NCBI GenBank assembly: GCA_029582155.1
Contig: CM055905.1
Location: forward strand, 66,744,356 to 66,808,355
Source of the DNA: Panopea generosa
Taxonomy: Eukaryota; Mollusca; Bivalvia; Adapedonta; Hiatellidae
Reading direction: 5' to 3'
DNA: 64,000 nt
Numbering within the stretch: the stretch's first letter is position 1; the number at the start of each line of letters is the position of its first letter. The notes beneath the pieces are model-generated. The model saw only the letters and a program-made list of their open reading frames with translations. It searched no databases and was not told where the DNA came from. Position numbers and translations under genes: made by a program. This document shows positions 21,339-32,640 of this stretch, in pieces.

Positions 21339-22092
21339 ATTAAATGATGCTTTTCATAATTCATATGGCAGGTGGTATGCAAAATGAAAGGACTGGTAAA
21401 ACATACTTAGCTAAACTTCCTACAAAATAATATTTGGTGAGATTAAAATACACTCAAGAGGTATGAAAATGCACCACAGGAACAGATAGCGACAATGAAG
21501 AAGCCTACATATTCTGATTAAAAGTTTCCAATTGTATTATTCTCGTATGTTAATTCGAAATTATCATTATGGAACTACTAAAACCAATCTTTCACTAGGA
21601 TTACGGGAGTATTTTTATTATTTCTACCTTAAGATACACGACATTGTTCACTGTCATATATAAAATGCTGGGTATTTTCAATAAAAATAGTGATAAATCA
21701 CCAGCTCTTTGTGGAAGTCCTCCTCTATCCTCCCTGAATCGCCCCTTCTAATTAACCGTTCCCGCAACTGGAAGTTTATTCCCGCCATTGGAAGCTTGTT
21801 TATAGGGTTTCTAATGGGTATGATATTCACGGAAATTAACTGAAATTCACGGCGCTTCCCGGATTCACCTTGAAATTTGTGGGGACAGTTAAATAGGCAG
21901 AAATGTACAGTTTGGTGAAGTAGAAGAATAGAATCGTATTCGTAATAACCAAAACAACAAGGACTGTTTGAATGGTCAGTATCTAGTTACTGCACTTTTC
22001 TTGGCGAATGACACATTATTTTGGGGGTAAATTAAAAAAAATTACGGCGTATTTTCATAACCTGGATAATTTTTATGGTATAAGATTAGATT
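21339..22092. other. Spacer of the GNAT tandem unit
   Basis: No gene is seen. The stretch aligns block by block with 24601-25330, and its last third aligns with 58850-59215, for example 'cgccccttctaatt', 'ccgttcccgcaactggaagt' and 'aattcacggcgcttc'. It therefore belongs to the duplicated unit. Confidence 0.7.
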
Positions 22093-22876
22093 TCATAGCC
22101 TCTGAAGCATTGGTACTCGTTTGTGGTTCCATACGATAGTGGGTGTTATGTACTTTTGGTTTCCTTTGTTATTACTACGTTTGCTATGTGTATACTCCTG
22201 GCGTTTGCCTGTAACAACAGTGATGTACGATGTGGTCAGGAAACTTAAATGTTGCAATACTTCTAATTTATGGCACTCGCTTTCATTTATTAAGTTTTCT
22301 CTCGCTTTTTTAATATTTTGCCAAACATGAAGAATTATGGTCTTCTCTGCATTTGTAAAATGGCAGTATCTTGCTTTTGACCTGATCAATGTTCTCTCTT
22401 TTATCACATTCTTAAAAAGAAATGCACAACTATGGGATTCATGTGCTTTGAATTTATTGTAGAATTTATTGAACATCTTTCAGTTCTTTTCTGAAGTTTT
22501 ATAGACTTCGTGCCCGTTTCTCCCGTACAAACAAAAATAAGTATGAAACTTTCTTCTAGTTCTCCTTTTTTTCCTTTAAGGTCCATTAAATAACAAGCAA
22601 ACGTGCATTCCGGAAATTTCTCCCACTGCTCCGGAAGGCTGGAAATGTTTCGCTCCAGTTCATTACTTGAGTTAGGATTCAACTTCAATTCGTGATTCAA
22701 TGTAACCATTATATCTTATTAGTTTATAAGTGTCCGTTGTTGGTGTTTGTATGCTAGTTAGTGTATTTGCACATGTTAAATACTGAAACTGATTGTTAAT
22801 TAATAAAGTGGGAAGCACATGAATATTAATGAATGGGAAGAACAGTTCAAAATATACCAACAATACAACCATCACC
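22093..22876 (-). other. Conserved segment downstream of GNAT copy 2, possible decayed gene
   Basis: Two overlapping minus-strand frames (127 and 101 codons) contain SLPEQWEKFPECTFACYLMD and ARYCHFTNAEKTIILHV. Recognisable copies lie after GNAT copy 3 (25347-25935) and the broken copy (59222-59935), but not after copy 1. I do not recognise a domain. The LPxxW motif is shared with the GNATs and may be chance. It could be a gene remnant or long 3' UTR sequence. Confidence 0.45.
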
Positions 22877-22899
22877 GCAGCAATCTTTTGATAGTACTC

Positions 22900-24319
22900 T
22901 TATAAAGATGCATCTATTCGTTTCCCATACACCTTCGTAGATTTATGCTCCCCTGTATTCTTTATGACCACCTCCCCGTCAACAGTGTATTCTGAGTACA
23001 TCTGTTCATACAAAATCTCAAAGCCTCGCTTCTCGACGAACGATTGCGAACAATTAGAGGAACACTCTATTTTAATATGAATTAGAGATATTCCCAAATT
23101 TTTAGAGAATTTCAACAAAGCGTCAAATATTTTGCTCCCTAATTTTCTGTTGCGATGTTTGACTGAAACGGCTGCATCGTCAAAACGGAAGGCTTCCTTA
23201 ATTCCTAAATGTGTGTAAAAGTTTGCATGGTCATCACAATACTTGAAAAAGGTCAACATTGTTTTATATTTGGTGTCGTGATATATATCCTGTGTACTAT
23301 TTTCATCTGCCCTTTCTATTGTCGCGAGGAACACCGCCATGATATCGCCGTCGTCATCGCTGATTACTGCCGCAGAAAGATTAAAGCTAAGTGTATTGAG
23401 CATATTCTGTTTCCAGTCGTCGGGGAGAGTATCAAATTGAAGCGCTTTTGATACTGGCTCGTAAGGTACGAAATTTTCAATCATAAAGTCAATTACCGCG
23501 TCGTATAAAGGCTCTGATATTAGTACAAGGGTGCCGTCTTGTATGTTTGCTTTGTCACGGATCTTTTCGAAAGCCTGAAATAAACATTAAACGATAATCG
23601 TAACGTAACGTAAAACAATAATGGAAATGATACTTACACAAACACCTATTTAATTAACTATTTTAATAGTTCTTGATAAGAAATATTTCTAGATGCAAGA
23701 ACGAATATATGGTGTACGTGAGTGTAATGGCATGCAGGAAAAATCAAGAAACCTTTGCCAATTTTCTAAATCTGGTAGCAACTGAAGAGAATGCAAGCCA
23801 AGATATCATTCACCAATAAAAATCTGAATACAATTTTACTATGTATAATCCCAACAATCCTTCAATTGAAAAATTGTCGATAGCTATTTGCTGAGTTTAG
23901 ATGCCATAGGGTAGGGTAGGGTAGGGTAGGATAGGATAGGGTAGGGTATGTAGGTAAGGTAGAGTAGGGTAGGTTTAATCAAATAAAAAAAAAAATCTCA
24001 GTCATGAAATTTTGAGTGGAAGACAGATAGTACTCTTAACATATGTAAACTTTCTTTGAAATTGGGTGACATTTTCTTTAGGTTTAGAATATACATGCAA
24101 AATAATCAGTTAATGAGGGGCCTAGTCGTAGTACTTGTTAAAAGACAATTGTATCACTAAGTAAATTCACATTGCACAAACATATTCTAACAGTAGAAAA
24201 CAGCACTCACAGTCAAAATAAGCTTGCAGAGATTATAGTAGGAATATATTACATTACATTACCTTATATTTCTGTTCTGTTGTCAGTGAGCTAAGACTCT
24301 GTGGATCAACGTCTGCCAT
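22900..24319 (-). CDS. GNAT-superfamily acetyltransferase-like protein, copy 2
   Basis: Exons 24263-24319 and 22900-23574 give 243 residues. The N-terminal 19 residues are identical to copy 1. The acetyl-CoA loop-like HRNRKLGSKIF and the FVEKRGFEILYE segment are kept. Differences from copy 1 cluster in residues 50-110 and near the end (KVYGKRIDASL). Both splice sites are canonical and the frame is intact. The 688-bp intron has a shorter GGGTA array. Copies 1 and 2 with their introns and upstream MITE are a recent tandem duplication with a period of about 3.2-3.5 kb. Substrate unknown; probably cytosolic. Confidence 0.82.
23909..23975. repeat. (GGGTA)n array in the intron of GNAT copy 2
   Basis: A shorter version of the array at 20411, at the equivalent intron position, with one 'ggtaaggtagag' interruption. 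Array length has changed since duplication. Confidence 0.9.
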
Positions 24320-24372
24320 TGTATCGCATGCAAGTGTAAGTGAAACAGCAAACAGACGGCTGTTAAATGTAA

Positions 24373-24600
24373 ATGGGTCCGTTAATGAGCAATGCTGGGA
24401 AAGTCACGTTTGAGCACGTTGATTGGTCAATTGCTTCTACTGAAAGTTTGATGACATCACCGTTTAGTAAGCGTTGAATTACTATGAATGGTTGGGCAGG
24501 CATAGAATTGCTTCTACTGAAAGTTTGATGACATCACCGTTTAGTAAGCGTTGAATTACTATGAATGGTTGGGCAGGCATAGAATTCCTTACTTTTTTTT
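24373..24600 (+). mobile_element. MITE-like element, family A, with internal 79-bp duplication, at GNAT copy 2
   Basis: Starts 'gggtccgttaatgagcaatg'. An intact CCAAT core is present (gttgattggtcaatt). The segment 'attgcttctactgaaagttt...ggcaggcatag' occurs twice in direct order (about 24430-24508 and 24509-24587). The element starts 54 bp from the GNAT start codon, as in copy 1. Confidence 0.8.
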
Positions 24601-25346
24601 ATATATATATTAAATGGTGGTTTACATAATTAAAATGACAGGTGGGATGCAAAATGAAAGGACTGGTAAAACATACTTAGCTAAACATCCTACAAAATAA
24701 TATTTGGTGAGATTAAAATACACTCAAGATGTATGAAAATGCACCACAGAAACAGATAGCGGCAATGAAGAAGCCTAAATATTCTGATTAAAAGTTTCCA
24801 ATTGTATTATTCTCGTATGTTAATTTGAAATTATCATTATGGAACATACTAAAACCAAACTTTCACTAGGATTACATTCGTATTTTTATTATTTCTACCT
24901 TAAGATACACGACATTGTTCACTGTCATATATAAAATGCTGGATATGTTCAATAAAAACAGTGATAAATCACCAGCTCTTCGTGGAAGTTCTCCTCTATA
25001 CCGCCTGAATCGCCCCTTCTAATTAACCGTTCCCGCAACTGGAAGTTTATTCCCGCCATTGGAAGTCAGTTTGTAGGGTTTCTAATGGGTATAATATTCA
25101 CAGAAATTAACTGAAATTCACGGCGCTTCCCGGGTCCACCTTGAAATTTGTGGGGACAGTTAAATAGGCAGAAATGGACAGTTTGGTGAAGTAGAAGAAC
25201 ATAATCGTATGCATAATAACCAAAACAACAAGCACTATTTGAATGGTCAGTATCTAGTCACCTCACTTTTTCTTGGAGAATGACACATTATTTTGGGGGG
25301 TTAATTTAAAAAAAATTACGGCGTATTTTAATAAGCTGGACAATGT
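24601..25346. other. Spacer of the GNAT tandem unit (second copy)
   Basis: Collinear with 21339-22092, with small indels. No gene is seen. Confidence 0.7.
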
Positions 25347-25935
25347 TTATGGTATGAGATTAACAACTAATTTATTGATTTGATACGTTTTAGATTTCAC
25401 AGCCTCTGAAGCATTGGTACTCGTTTGTGGTCCTCTACGATATTGAGTGTTATGTACATGAAGAATTATGGTCTTCTCTGCATTTGTAAAATGGCAGTAT
25501 CTTGCTTTTGACCTGATCAATGTACTCTCTTGTATCTCATTCTGAAATAACAAATGCGCGACTATGGGATTCATGTGTTTTGAATTTATTGTAGAATTTA
25601 TTGAACCTCTTTGAGTTCTCTTCTGAAGTTTTATAGACTTCGTACCCGTTTCTCCCCTACACACCAAAATAGGTATGAAACTTTTTTCTAGTTCTCCTTT
25701 TTTCCTTTAAGTTCCATTAAATAACAAGCAAACGTGCACATCGGAAATTCCCCAACTGCTTCGGAAGGCTGAAAGTTTTTCGCTCCAGTTCATTACTTGA
25801 GTCAGGATTCAACTTCAATTCGTGATTCAATGTAACCATTATTTCTAATTAGTTCATAAGTGTCCGTTGTTGGTGTTTGTATGCTAATTAGTGTATATGC
25901 ACATGTTAAATAATGAAACTGATTGTTAATTAACA
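25347..25935 (-). other. Conserved segment downstream of GNAT copy 3, with ~170-bp internal deletion
   Basis: It matches 22093-22876 (gcctctgaagcattggtact, ttctctgcatttgtaaaatg) but lacks the part equivalent to about 22150-22325, so both frames are shortened. This argues against a conserved protein function. Confidence 0.5.
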
Positions 25936-26030
25936 GAGTGGGAGGCACATGAATATTCATGAATGGGAAGAACAGTTAAAAATATATCAACAATACAACA
26001 ATCACCGCAGCATTCCTTTGATACACGGAT

Positions 26031-26101
26031 CAAGATGCATTCATTCGTTCCCCATACACTTTCGTAGATGTATGTTCCCCTGTATTTGTAATGACCACCT
26101 C
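26031..26101 (-). repeat. Partial direct duplication of the 3' coding end of GNAT copy 3
   Basis: 'catacactttcgtagatgta' and 'gttcccctgtatttgtaatg' repeat, with changes, the final codons at about 26108-26180. This leaves a second, diverged C-terminal coding end in the 3' flank of GNAT copy 3. Confidence 0.75.
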
Positions 26102-26109
26102 CCTTTACT

Positions 26110-27484
26110 CTATGCATCTATTCGTTTCCCATACACCTTCGTAGATTTATGTTCCCCTGTATTCTTTATGACCACCTCCCCGTCAACAATGTATTCTGAG
26201 TACATCTGTTCATACAAAATCTCAAAGCCTCGCTTCTCGACGAATGATTGCGAAAAATTAGAGGAACACTCTATTTTAATATGAATTGGAGATATTCCCA
26301 AATTTTTTGAGAATTTCAACAAAGCGTCAAATATTTTGCTCCCTAATTTTCTGTTGCGATGTTTGACTGAAACGGCTGCATCGTCAAAACGGAAGGCTTC
26401 CTTAATTCCAAAATGTGTGTAAAAGTTTGCATGGTCATCACAATACTTGAAAAAGGTCAACATTGTTTTATATTTGGTGTCGTGATAAATATCCGGTGTA
26501 ATATTTTCATCTGCCCTTTCTATTGTCACGAGAAACACCGCCATGATATCGCCGTCGTCATCACTGATTACTGCCGCAGAAAGATTAAAGCTAAGCGTCT
26601 TTAGAATATTCTTTTTCCACTCGTCAGGAAAAGTATTAAATTGAAGCGCTTTGGAAACTGGTGCGTGACGCGCGTAGTTTTCTATCATAAAATCTATCAC
26701 CGCATCATATAAAGGCTCTGATATAAGTACAAGTGCACCACCTTGTATGTTTGCTTTGTCACGGATCTTTTCGAATGCCTGAAATAGACAAAACTTAAAC
26801 GATAACCGTAATATGATGTACAACAATACTGGAAAAGATATTTACCAATAATCATTGTCAACTAGATATCATAATAATTGTTTATTAGAAACATATTAAG
26901 AAATAGTTTGTGTTCAATAACTATAAATTTAACAATTAAGAAACACAAATGGTTAAACGATTTTGACTGACAGTTTGACGTCATATTACTGACTCTGTGT
27001 GGAGCTACGATGAAATCTGTGATGATTGACGTTTGAAGTTGATCCTTGCTAAGGCCATTTTTCTAAGCATAGTTCGTGCGGCTTTGCAGATTGTAGATGA
27101 TTCGTTCAGGATTGAATCAAGGTCGGACTATGTGCAAAGTTCACAGTGATGAAGAACTTCTTGATATCAAGAACAAATTCAATATTAAAATTATTTTGTA
27201 GGCTGTTTTAACAAATAAGAGCCACCAATTTTTTGAAAATTGAAACGATTCAATTGGTCGCCAAATGAGGTTAAACACTAATATGTAGTATGTAGTATCA
27301 CGGGATGCCGGTGAAATCAGGAAAGATTTACCAGTCACTTAACCAGGTGGATGCAGACAGGAATACATGCCATTGGCCTTCAAGTTGGCTCATTCACTAA
27401 TATGTTATGATTGTGCTACTACAGCAAAGACTTACAAGTAGTAATTTTAATTCTAGCAGTAGATAGCTAGTGGTTAGCAACAGA

Positions 27485-27531
<47 letters not shown>

Positions 27532-30500
27532 GAGACTCTCGCCGCCTTGCCAGTAAACTATACACTTTTATATTCATTCTCTCACCACCTCAACACTATT
27601 TTATTGTGACTTTAATGGAGTTCCTTATTCGTAAACAGCTCAATCAAGCCTTCTTTATTTCCCTAAAAAGTACCCATCTGATTAGCTACTTTGAATATGA
27701 CTGGTCCTTTGACCTGTCCTTTGGTGGTCACAATCAACCATAGCCATCATATCCTTCAATGGTACACACACGAGCGTCTAAATCAAACCACAGACAGACG
27801 ATATGATTAAGAGAGTGCCGTGATGACCTAGTGAGATAACGCACTCTTTATCTATATGCACTTCAATTCATAAATAATGCACTGCACGTCGCATGCACAA
27901 ATTAATTTTGTACCGTTCTAACATATAGAGACAAGCACTTCTGGAACACTGAACACATTGTCAATAGTTTGGTTCTAAAAGTATCTTGTTTTCATATATT
28001 GTCCTCCGTAAGTCCAAATGTGCTGGAAAAAACTTGGGGTTGACCAGGTTGTTTTTTGTCACAATTTTGATGTTTTATTGACACACTTTCATTTTTGACA
28101 ATTCTGCCCATTTGGTGTATCACTACGCATCTTAAAACTGCTATATTTTCACCCAACAGTACCTCATGTCATCCAAACTTGGTAGAACTCATGAAATTGT
28201 TCCAATGTGCTCACGTATACAAACAAATATGATCATTTTAAGCATTTTTAACAAACAAAAATGGAAACCGATTTACACAGCAACATTTTGACTATATCAA
28301 AACCAAATGAAACAAGAAACACCAAAGTGGTCTGTAAATGACCATATAAAGGTAAGTGTTTATAGACGAATAATATTGTGTACAAACACTGAAATCCTAG
28401 TGTCATCAAAACAAATGCCAAATTGTATAACCATGGTTCAGATTAACCTATTTCGAATAAGTTATGTGCGTGTATCAGTTACTCTGATAATTACACATCG
28501 ATTACGCTACTGGTGTCTTCGATTGATTGATTGGTTGATTGAATATTAAGCGTCATTGCTATGCAATCTAGGGCTAACAGACGATCAGTTAACCTAACCA
28601 CTGTTTTCTAGGATTTACCAGTACTCGAGCACACCCCATTTCCGCAAGTTACTGATAACTTTCCCACTTGAATCAGTGGTGAGAGACGAATGATAATGAG
28701 AAACAATGTCGTTTATCAATCATCACGGAGACTGTTGCCGGGCGGGGATTCCAATTCACGACCCCTTGATTGATAGTCAGACGCGTAACCGAATGAGCTA
28801 ATTTGGTCCGGCTCGTGTCTTCGAGTGTATGACAATGAAAAAACATTAAGCGTTCGAGTGAACCTGCAGTTAACAGCATCATGATCGGGTCAAGTCCAAC
28901 AACACTCTGACCATGTTGAATCATGCTTTAATGAAAACTAATGATCAGCAGTTTTCAAACCATCATGGGCCATAAGTTTGTCATAGAGTTGAGTTGACTA
29001 ATGTTGTGAAATGCAACATAAGACAACTCAACTTTTTGTTGATACATGTTATTACATATGTTGGTATCACCTGTGGCTCGACGTAATTGCACTGTATGTT
29101 TACATATTTGGCAATAAAATATGTTTAAATCAATCACAAGTTTGTCCATTCTTGCGCGATGCTACCCATTAAAGAATCGTCCAATCATAAACATTCTAAC
29201 AAACTCATGATAAATAACACATTAACAGAGCAGTCAGTATAGTCAGTAGTACGAACCCATCTCTCCCGATTGGGTCCGTTAAATGTTGGGAAAGTCACAT
29301 TTGAGCACGTTGATTGGTCAGTTGTTTCAACTACAAGTTTTGTATGACGTCACAGTTTAATACTCGTTCAACTGCTATGAACTGTGGGACAGGCATAGAA
29401 TTCCCTACATTTTCATTGGGGGTTAATAGACCTGATTCGGGAGATATCAGGTTCATGGATGACAATAAACGGAGTTTGGTTATGGTCTTATAAAACCTCA
29501 AAGTGACATAGTCTTTACGAGTGAAATATCTACATAGTGTGGTCACAATCAGATGGAAACTATTTTCCATCAATCAAGGTCTAAAATTTTGTCCAATTTA
29601 AAATATAATCCGTGCTTTCATCAATATAAACATTTTGACTATATCAAAACTAGATGAAACAAGAAACACCAAAGTTGTCTGTGAAATAACGATATATAGC
29701 TAAGTGTTTAAAGACGAATTATACTGTGTTTATTCTTTATACCTTGTGAGATTTCTTTTTTATTAATTGTCAATACGATGCATCAGTTACATTCTTCTTT
29801 GTCAAACATGGAATAAGGTTTAATATCAAAATTGTGTCCATAAGTAACACTTATTGTCACATAATGTCGCTATTTATTGAGAATATAATCACCATCAGTT
29901 TAACTCTAAACCTTTATTTATTATCACAGTATGTCACAATATATCACACTTAATTTGCTGTCGCAATATGCCTGTACATTACTAGTTACTTTATTTGTCA
30001 TAATCAAGGATCAAATCAGTTCAACTCTGAATCAGTTTTTTTACTTAAACCGTTTGCTATACTTGCCTCTCGTTTTATTGTTCCAATGCGCTATCAGTTC
30101 AGCAGTAGATGAGGCATCATATTTAAAAATGTGTCCAGTACATTAATTATGGTGTTAACACTATAGAGTGAACTGGACAAAATCAGCATGTTTCCACCAA
30201 TCAACGTTCATAACTCTTCTGGTCTTATATAGTTGGTTCAAAGACATGAACATAATCAATCTGACCACAAATCAGATGAAACCCGATGGTTTTACAGTGT
30301 TTGCAAAAACAGTTATCGAACGGACGATGGAGTAACTGCCATGACAGTAGAATTAAATCTACTCTTCCTTTCTCAACAAAGACGCTTTTACAGTACCTCA
30401 TCGCTTATTATGTAAGGGTATTCATATAAACAATGAGCAAATCCTTTTCCTCCAATTTCTGCTCGTAGAAGATTTTCCCATGAAGGAATATAAGAATCAA

Positions 30501-31220
30501 TTAAGAGATTCCGACCACGTCGGATCAAAAAATCCCACCAGAAGGTTCAAACTCGACATGCAAGAACATGATATGATTAGCAGCTATAGGCTTTTATGAT
30601 CTTTTTAGAAAACTTGAATCAAGTATGAAGTGACAGAAAGTCTGTCTTAATTAAAGTAATGTGACCCAAGTGTCCCTTGCGGTGCCCTTAATGTTGGTGT
30701 TAACACATGAACATTTCATTGATGTATGAAACTGAGATTCTTATGAACTTAATAAAAAGTTTAACCAATTTTTTCAATTGAGATCAATTGTTATTTTGCA
30801 ATGGTAAAATTGCCATAATTCTGCTTTAAAGAAAAATAGGGTTTTCTGACATGCTATGCTTAGAAACTGCAGTAGCAACATTTGACTTTCAAACGTCAAT
30901 GATCACAGTTTTCATTGTAGCTTCGCCCATAGTTACATAAACTGTCAGTCAAACGACGTTAACACTAAGCCAGTTGGTGTTCATTAAGTAAAACATTAAC
31001 AATTAAGAAACCCAAAGGGAGCACCCGCAGGGAGCGACCAGAGTTTCTTAATCATTAAATGTTTACTTACATAATGATTACATAATGATATGTCTACCAC
31101 GAGACACTTATAAAATATATCGAAGAGCATTTGAAATGTTTTTTTAATAAGAAATTGAATTACCTCATTTTTCTGTTCTTTTGTCAGTGAGCTAAGACTC
31201 GGTGGAGCAACGTCCGACAT
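26110..31220 (-). CDS. GNAT-superfamily acetyltransferase-like protein, copy 3 (4.4-kb intron)
   Basis: Exon 1 at 31164-31220 encodes MSDVAPPSLSSLTKEQKNE, clearly homologous to the first exons of copies 1 and 2. Exon 2 at 26110-26778 continues with AFEKIRDKANIQGGALVLIS, in phase 0. Splice sites are GAG|GTAATT and TATTTCAG|GCA. The product is 241 residues with the same acetyl-CoA loop-like stretch (HRNRKLGSKIF). The N-terminal part of exon 2 (YARHAPVSKALQF) resembles the broken copy at 60 kb more than copies 1 and 2, whereas the C-terminal half is nearly identical to copy 2, which suggests gene conversion. The 4.4-kb intron contains a (CT)n run, a SINE, a MITE and flanking inverted repeats. 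Confidence 0.78.
26895..27055. repeat. Inverted repeat, left partner (intron of GNAT copy 3)
   Basis: 'tttgactgacagtttgacgt', 'gagctacgatgaaa' and 'tgatgattgacgtttgaa' are the reverse complement, with some changes, of 30870-30962. The two partners enclose about 3.8 kb. Confidence 0.75.
27488..27530. repeat. (CT)n microsatellite
   Basis: Pure CT run. The equivalent position near the broken GNAT copy has a shorter run at 60956-60989. Confidence 0.97.
27531..28518. other. Intronic DNA duplicated near 61 kb; no gene
   Basis: Blocks such as 'gttctaaaagtatcttgttt' and 'tggggttgaccaggttg' recur at 61455-61535, so this intron segment was duplicated with the fourth GNAT copy. The module around 28308 (gaaacaagaaacaccaaag) also recurs at 29656. 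I see no exon. Confidence 0.6.
28519..28814 (-). mobile_element. tRNA-derived SINE, family 1
   Basis: Minus orientation. The AATC-type tail comes first (gattgattgattggttgatt), then the body, then the tRNA-like head with the complement of a B box near 28755 and an A box near 28795. It lies inside the GNAT copy 3 intron. Confidence 0.85.
29259..29445 (+). mobile_element. MITE-like element, family A, best-preserved ends
   Basis: Left end 'atctctcccgattgggtccg' and right end 'agacctgattcgggagatat' are inverted repeats of about 24 bp. The interior has 'gttgattggtcagttg' (CCAAT complement) and 'tatgacgtcacag' (CRE core). Confidence 0.82.
29446..30869. other. Intron of GNAT copy 3: unassigned
   Basis: Short minus- and plus-strand frames (29331, 29931, 30233) show no recognisable composition. 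A repeat of the module at 28308 begins near 29650. Confidence 0.45.
30870..31075. repeat. Inverted repeat, right partner, with a nested small palindrome
   Basis: 30870-30962 is the inverse of 26950-27050. It is followed by a smaller inverted repeat: 'acattaacaattaagaaac' (30992) against 'gtttcttaatcattaaatgt' (31044). The partner ends about 90 bp from GNAT exon 1. Confidence 0.7.
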
Positions 31221-31579
31221 TGTATCGCTAGTAATTGAAAATGTAACTGCCACGAGCAAGCGAATGTTAACTTTGCACTGTTTCCAACTGATAAATAGTA
31301 TATGATTATGGCTATACCTAAATAAACTTTCTACTTAATGATACACGTGTGATCGTGTAGTCGCATTTTACAGATTCGTTAGCTGGGTGTTCTAAATAGT
31401 AACACATTTCGCAAACCGACAGACGTCCGTAAATATAAGTTTTTATTTTATTCAGCAAGCCTGAGCTATGTCGTCCAAAAAACCAGGGACACTACACTTA
31501 GTTAAACTTCCTACAAAATGTTATTCGATGTTAGTTTTAACTGTGTTATTAGCCTACCTCATCTGAAGGCCCTTCTGTG

Positions 31580-31737
31580 TGTTTTTGTGATTGTCTTGTG
31601 CTGGTCGTCCGCCCGTCCGATGTTAACCTTTGTTTTAAACGACTTAACAAAATTTGGTGTGAAGCACTCTTACAAGCCCTCCCAAGTTTGTTCAAATAAT
31701 TACCCTGTGGTTAAATTGGTCCCTCCCCCCGCCTTAT
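31580..31737. repeat. Dispersed repeat fragment (gtccgcccgtccgatgttaa type)
   Basis: 'ggtcgtccgcccgtccgatg', 'aaatttggtgtgaagcactc' and 'ttggtccctccccc' look like a fragment of an abundant non-autonomous element or LINE 3' region. The 73-codon frame across it has no coding signal I trust. Confidence 0.4.
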
Positions 31738-32640
31738 AAATTATCCATTTTGGTTCCTAATTTTCATTTGTGTATACATCAATTTCTAGGTTCTCCGAGT
31801 GTTTGATGCATGGTATCGTGATATGGACAGCTGTGTCATCATCATATAGTCTCACCTTTGACCTATGTGATTCAATGAGGTCATGTATATAAATAACCGG
31901 ACCCGATTAGCTCAGTCGGTAACGCGTCTAACTATCAATCCAGGGTCGTGAGTTTGAATCCCCGCCCGGCAACAGTCTCCGTGATGATTGATATACGACA
32001 TTGTGTCTCATTATCATGCGTCTCTTACAACTGATTCAAGTTGGAAAGTTATCAGTTACTTGCGGTTATGGATGTGCTCGAGTACTGCTAAACTTTCCAG
32101 GATCCCAGGAAACAGTGGTTAGGTTAACTGATCGTCTGTTAGGCCTCGAGAGCATAAAAATGACGCTTAATATTCAATCAATCAACCATTGTATATAAAT
32201 AAGAAATAGTATTGGACCAAGCACTGAACCCTAGGAGACTCATGAATACACTTTGATTACTGCAGACATGGAACCATTGACAACTTCACACTGTTATCGA
32301 TGATCAATGAAGAACTTGATCACTGAGGGTGTTTCACCCGTGGCTCTATTATAATTTAGTAAATACAACTGTTTGTCGTGGAAAAGTTCATCAAAAGCTT
32401 TAAAACTGAAATCTGAGAGGACAATGTCTACTTATTTGTTGGAGTACAAACACTTCAGAGCTTCATCAACAAATGTAATAACATGAATGATTTTCTCTGA
32501 AGCAATGCTAGAGTTAATTGAAGATGTTTTGAATAGAAAGATATTTTGTGATTGAAGATGATATTGTACAAAAGGTTTATACATGATAAGATTGGTCTGA
32601 AATTTGCAGGATATGATTTGTTTGGTTTATTTTTAAGTGA
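31738..32640 (-). mobile_element. Decayed LINE: reverse transcriptase domain (interrupted by a SINE)
   Basis: Minus-strand reverse transcriptase motifs occur in the correct order but in broken frames: PANFRPI (near 32605), FRENHSC (near 32495), DFSFKAFDELFHDK (near 32400), GSVLGPILFLIYI (near 32215) and, beyond the inserted SINE, HDLIESHRSKVRLYDDDTAV (near 31850), whose YDDD is the catalytic motif. Stops and frameshifts are frequent, so it is dead. The motifs fit a non-LTR retrotransposon of a CR1/Jockey-like type; the clade is a guess. Confidence 0.85.
31896..32190 (+). mobile_element. tRNA-derived SINE, family 1, nested in the LINE
   Basis: Head 'cccgattagctcagtcggta' (A box) and 'gtgagtttgaatccccgccc' (B box); body as in the copy at 10486; tail 'caatcaatcaa'. 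It is flanked by the direct repeat 'tgtatataaata' (about 31883-31895 and 32193-32205), a clear target-site duplication. Confidence 0.92.

Noticed and set aside
31518-31739. 73-codon frame with a hydrophobic stretch as a secreted protein exon
   Set aside because: The DNA looks like a dispersed repeat (gtccgcccgtccgatg...), there is no matching splice context, and no homologous exon exists in this window.
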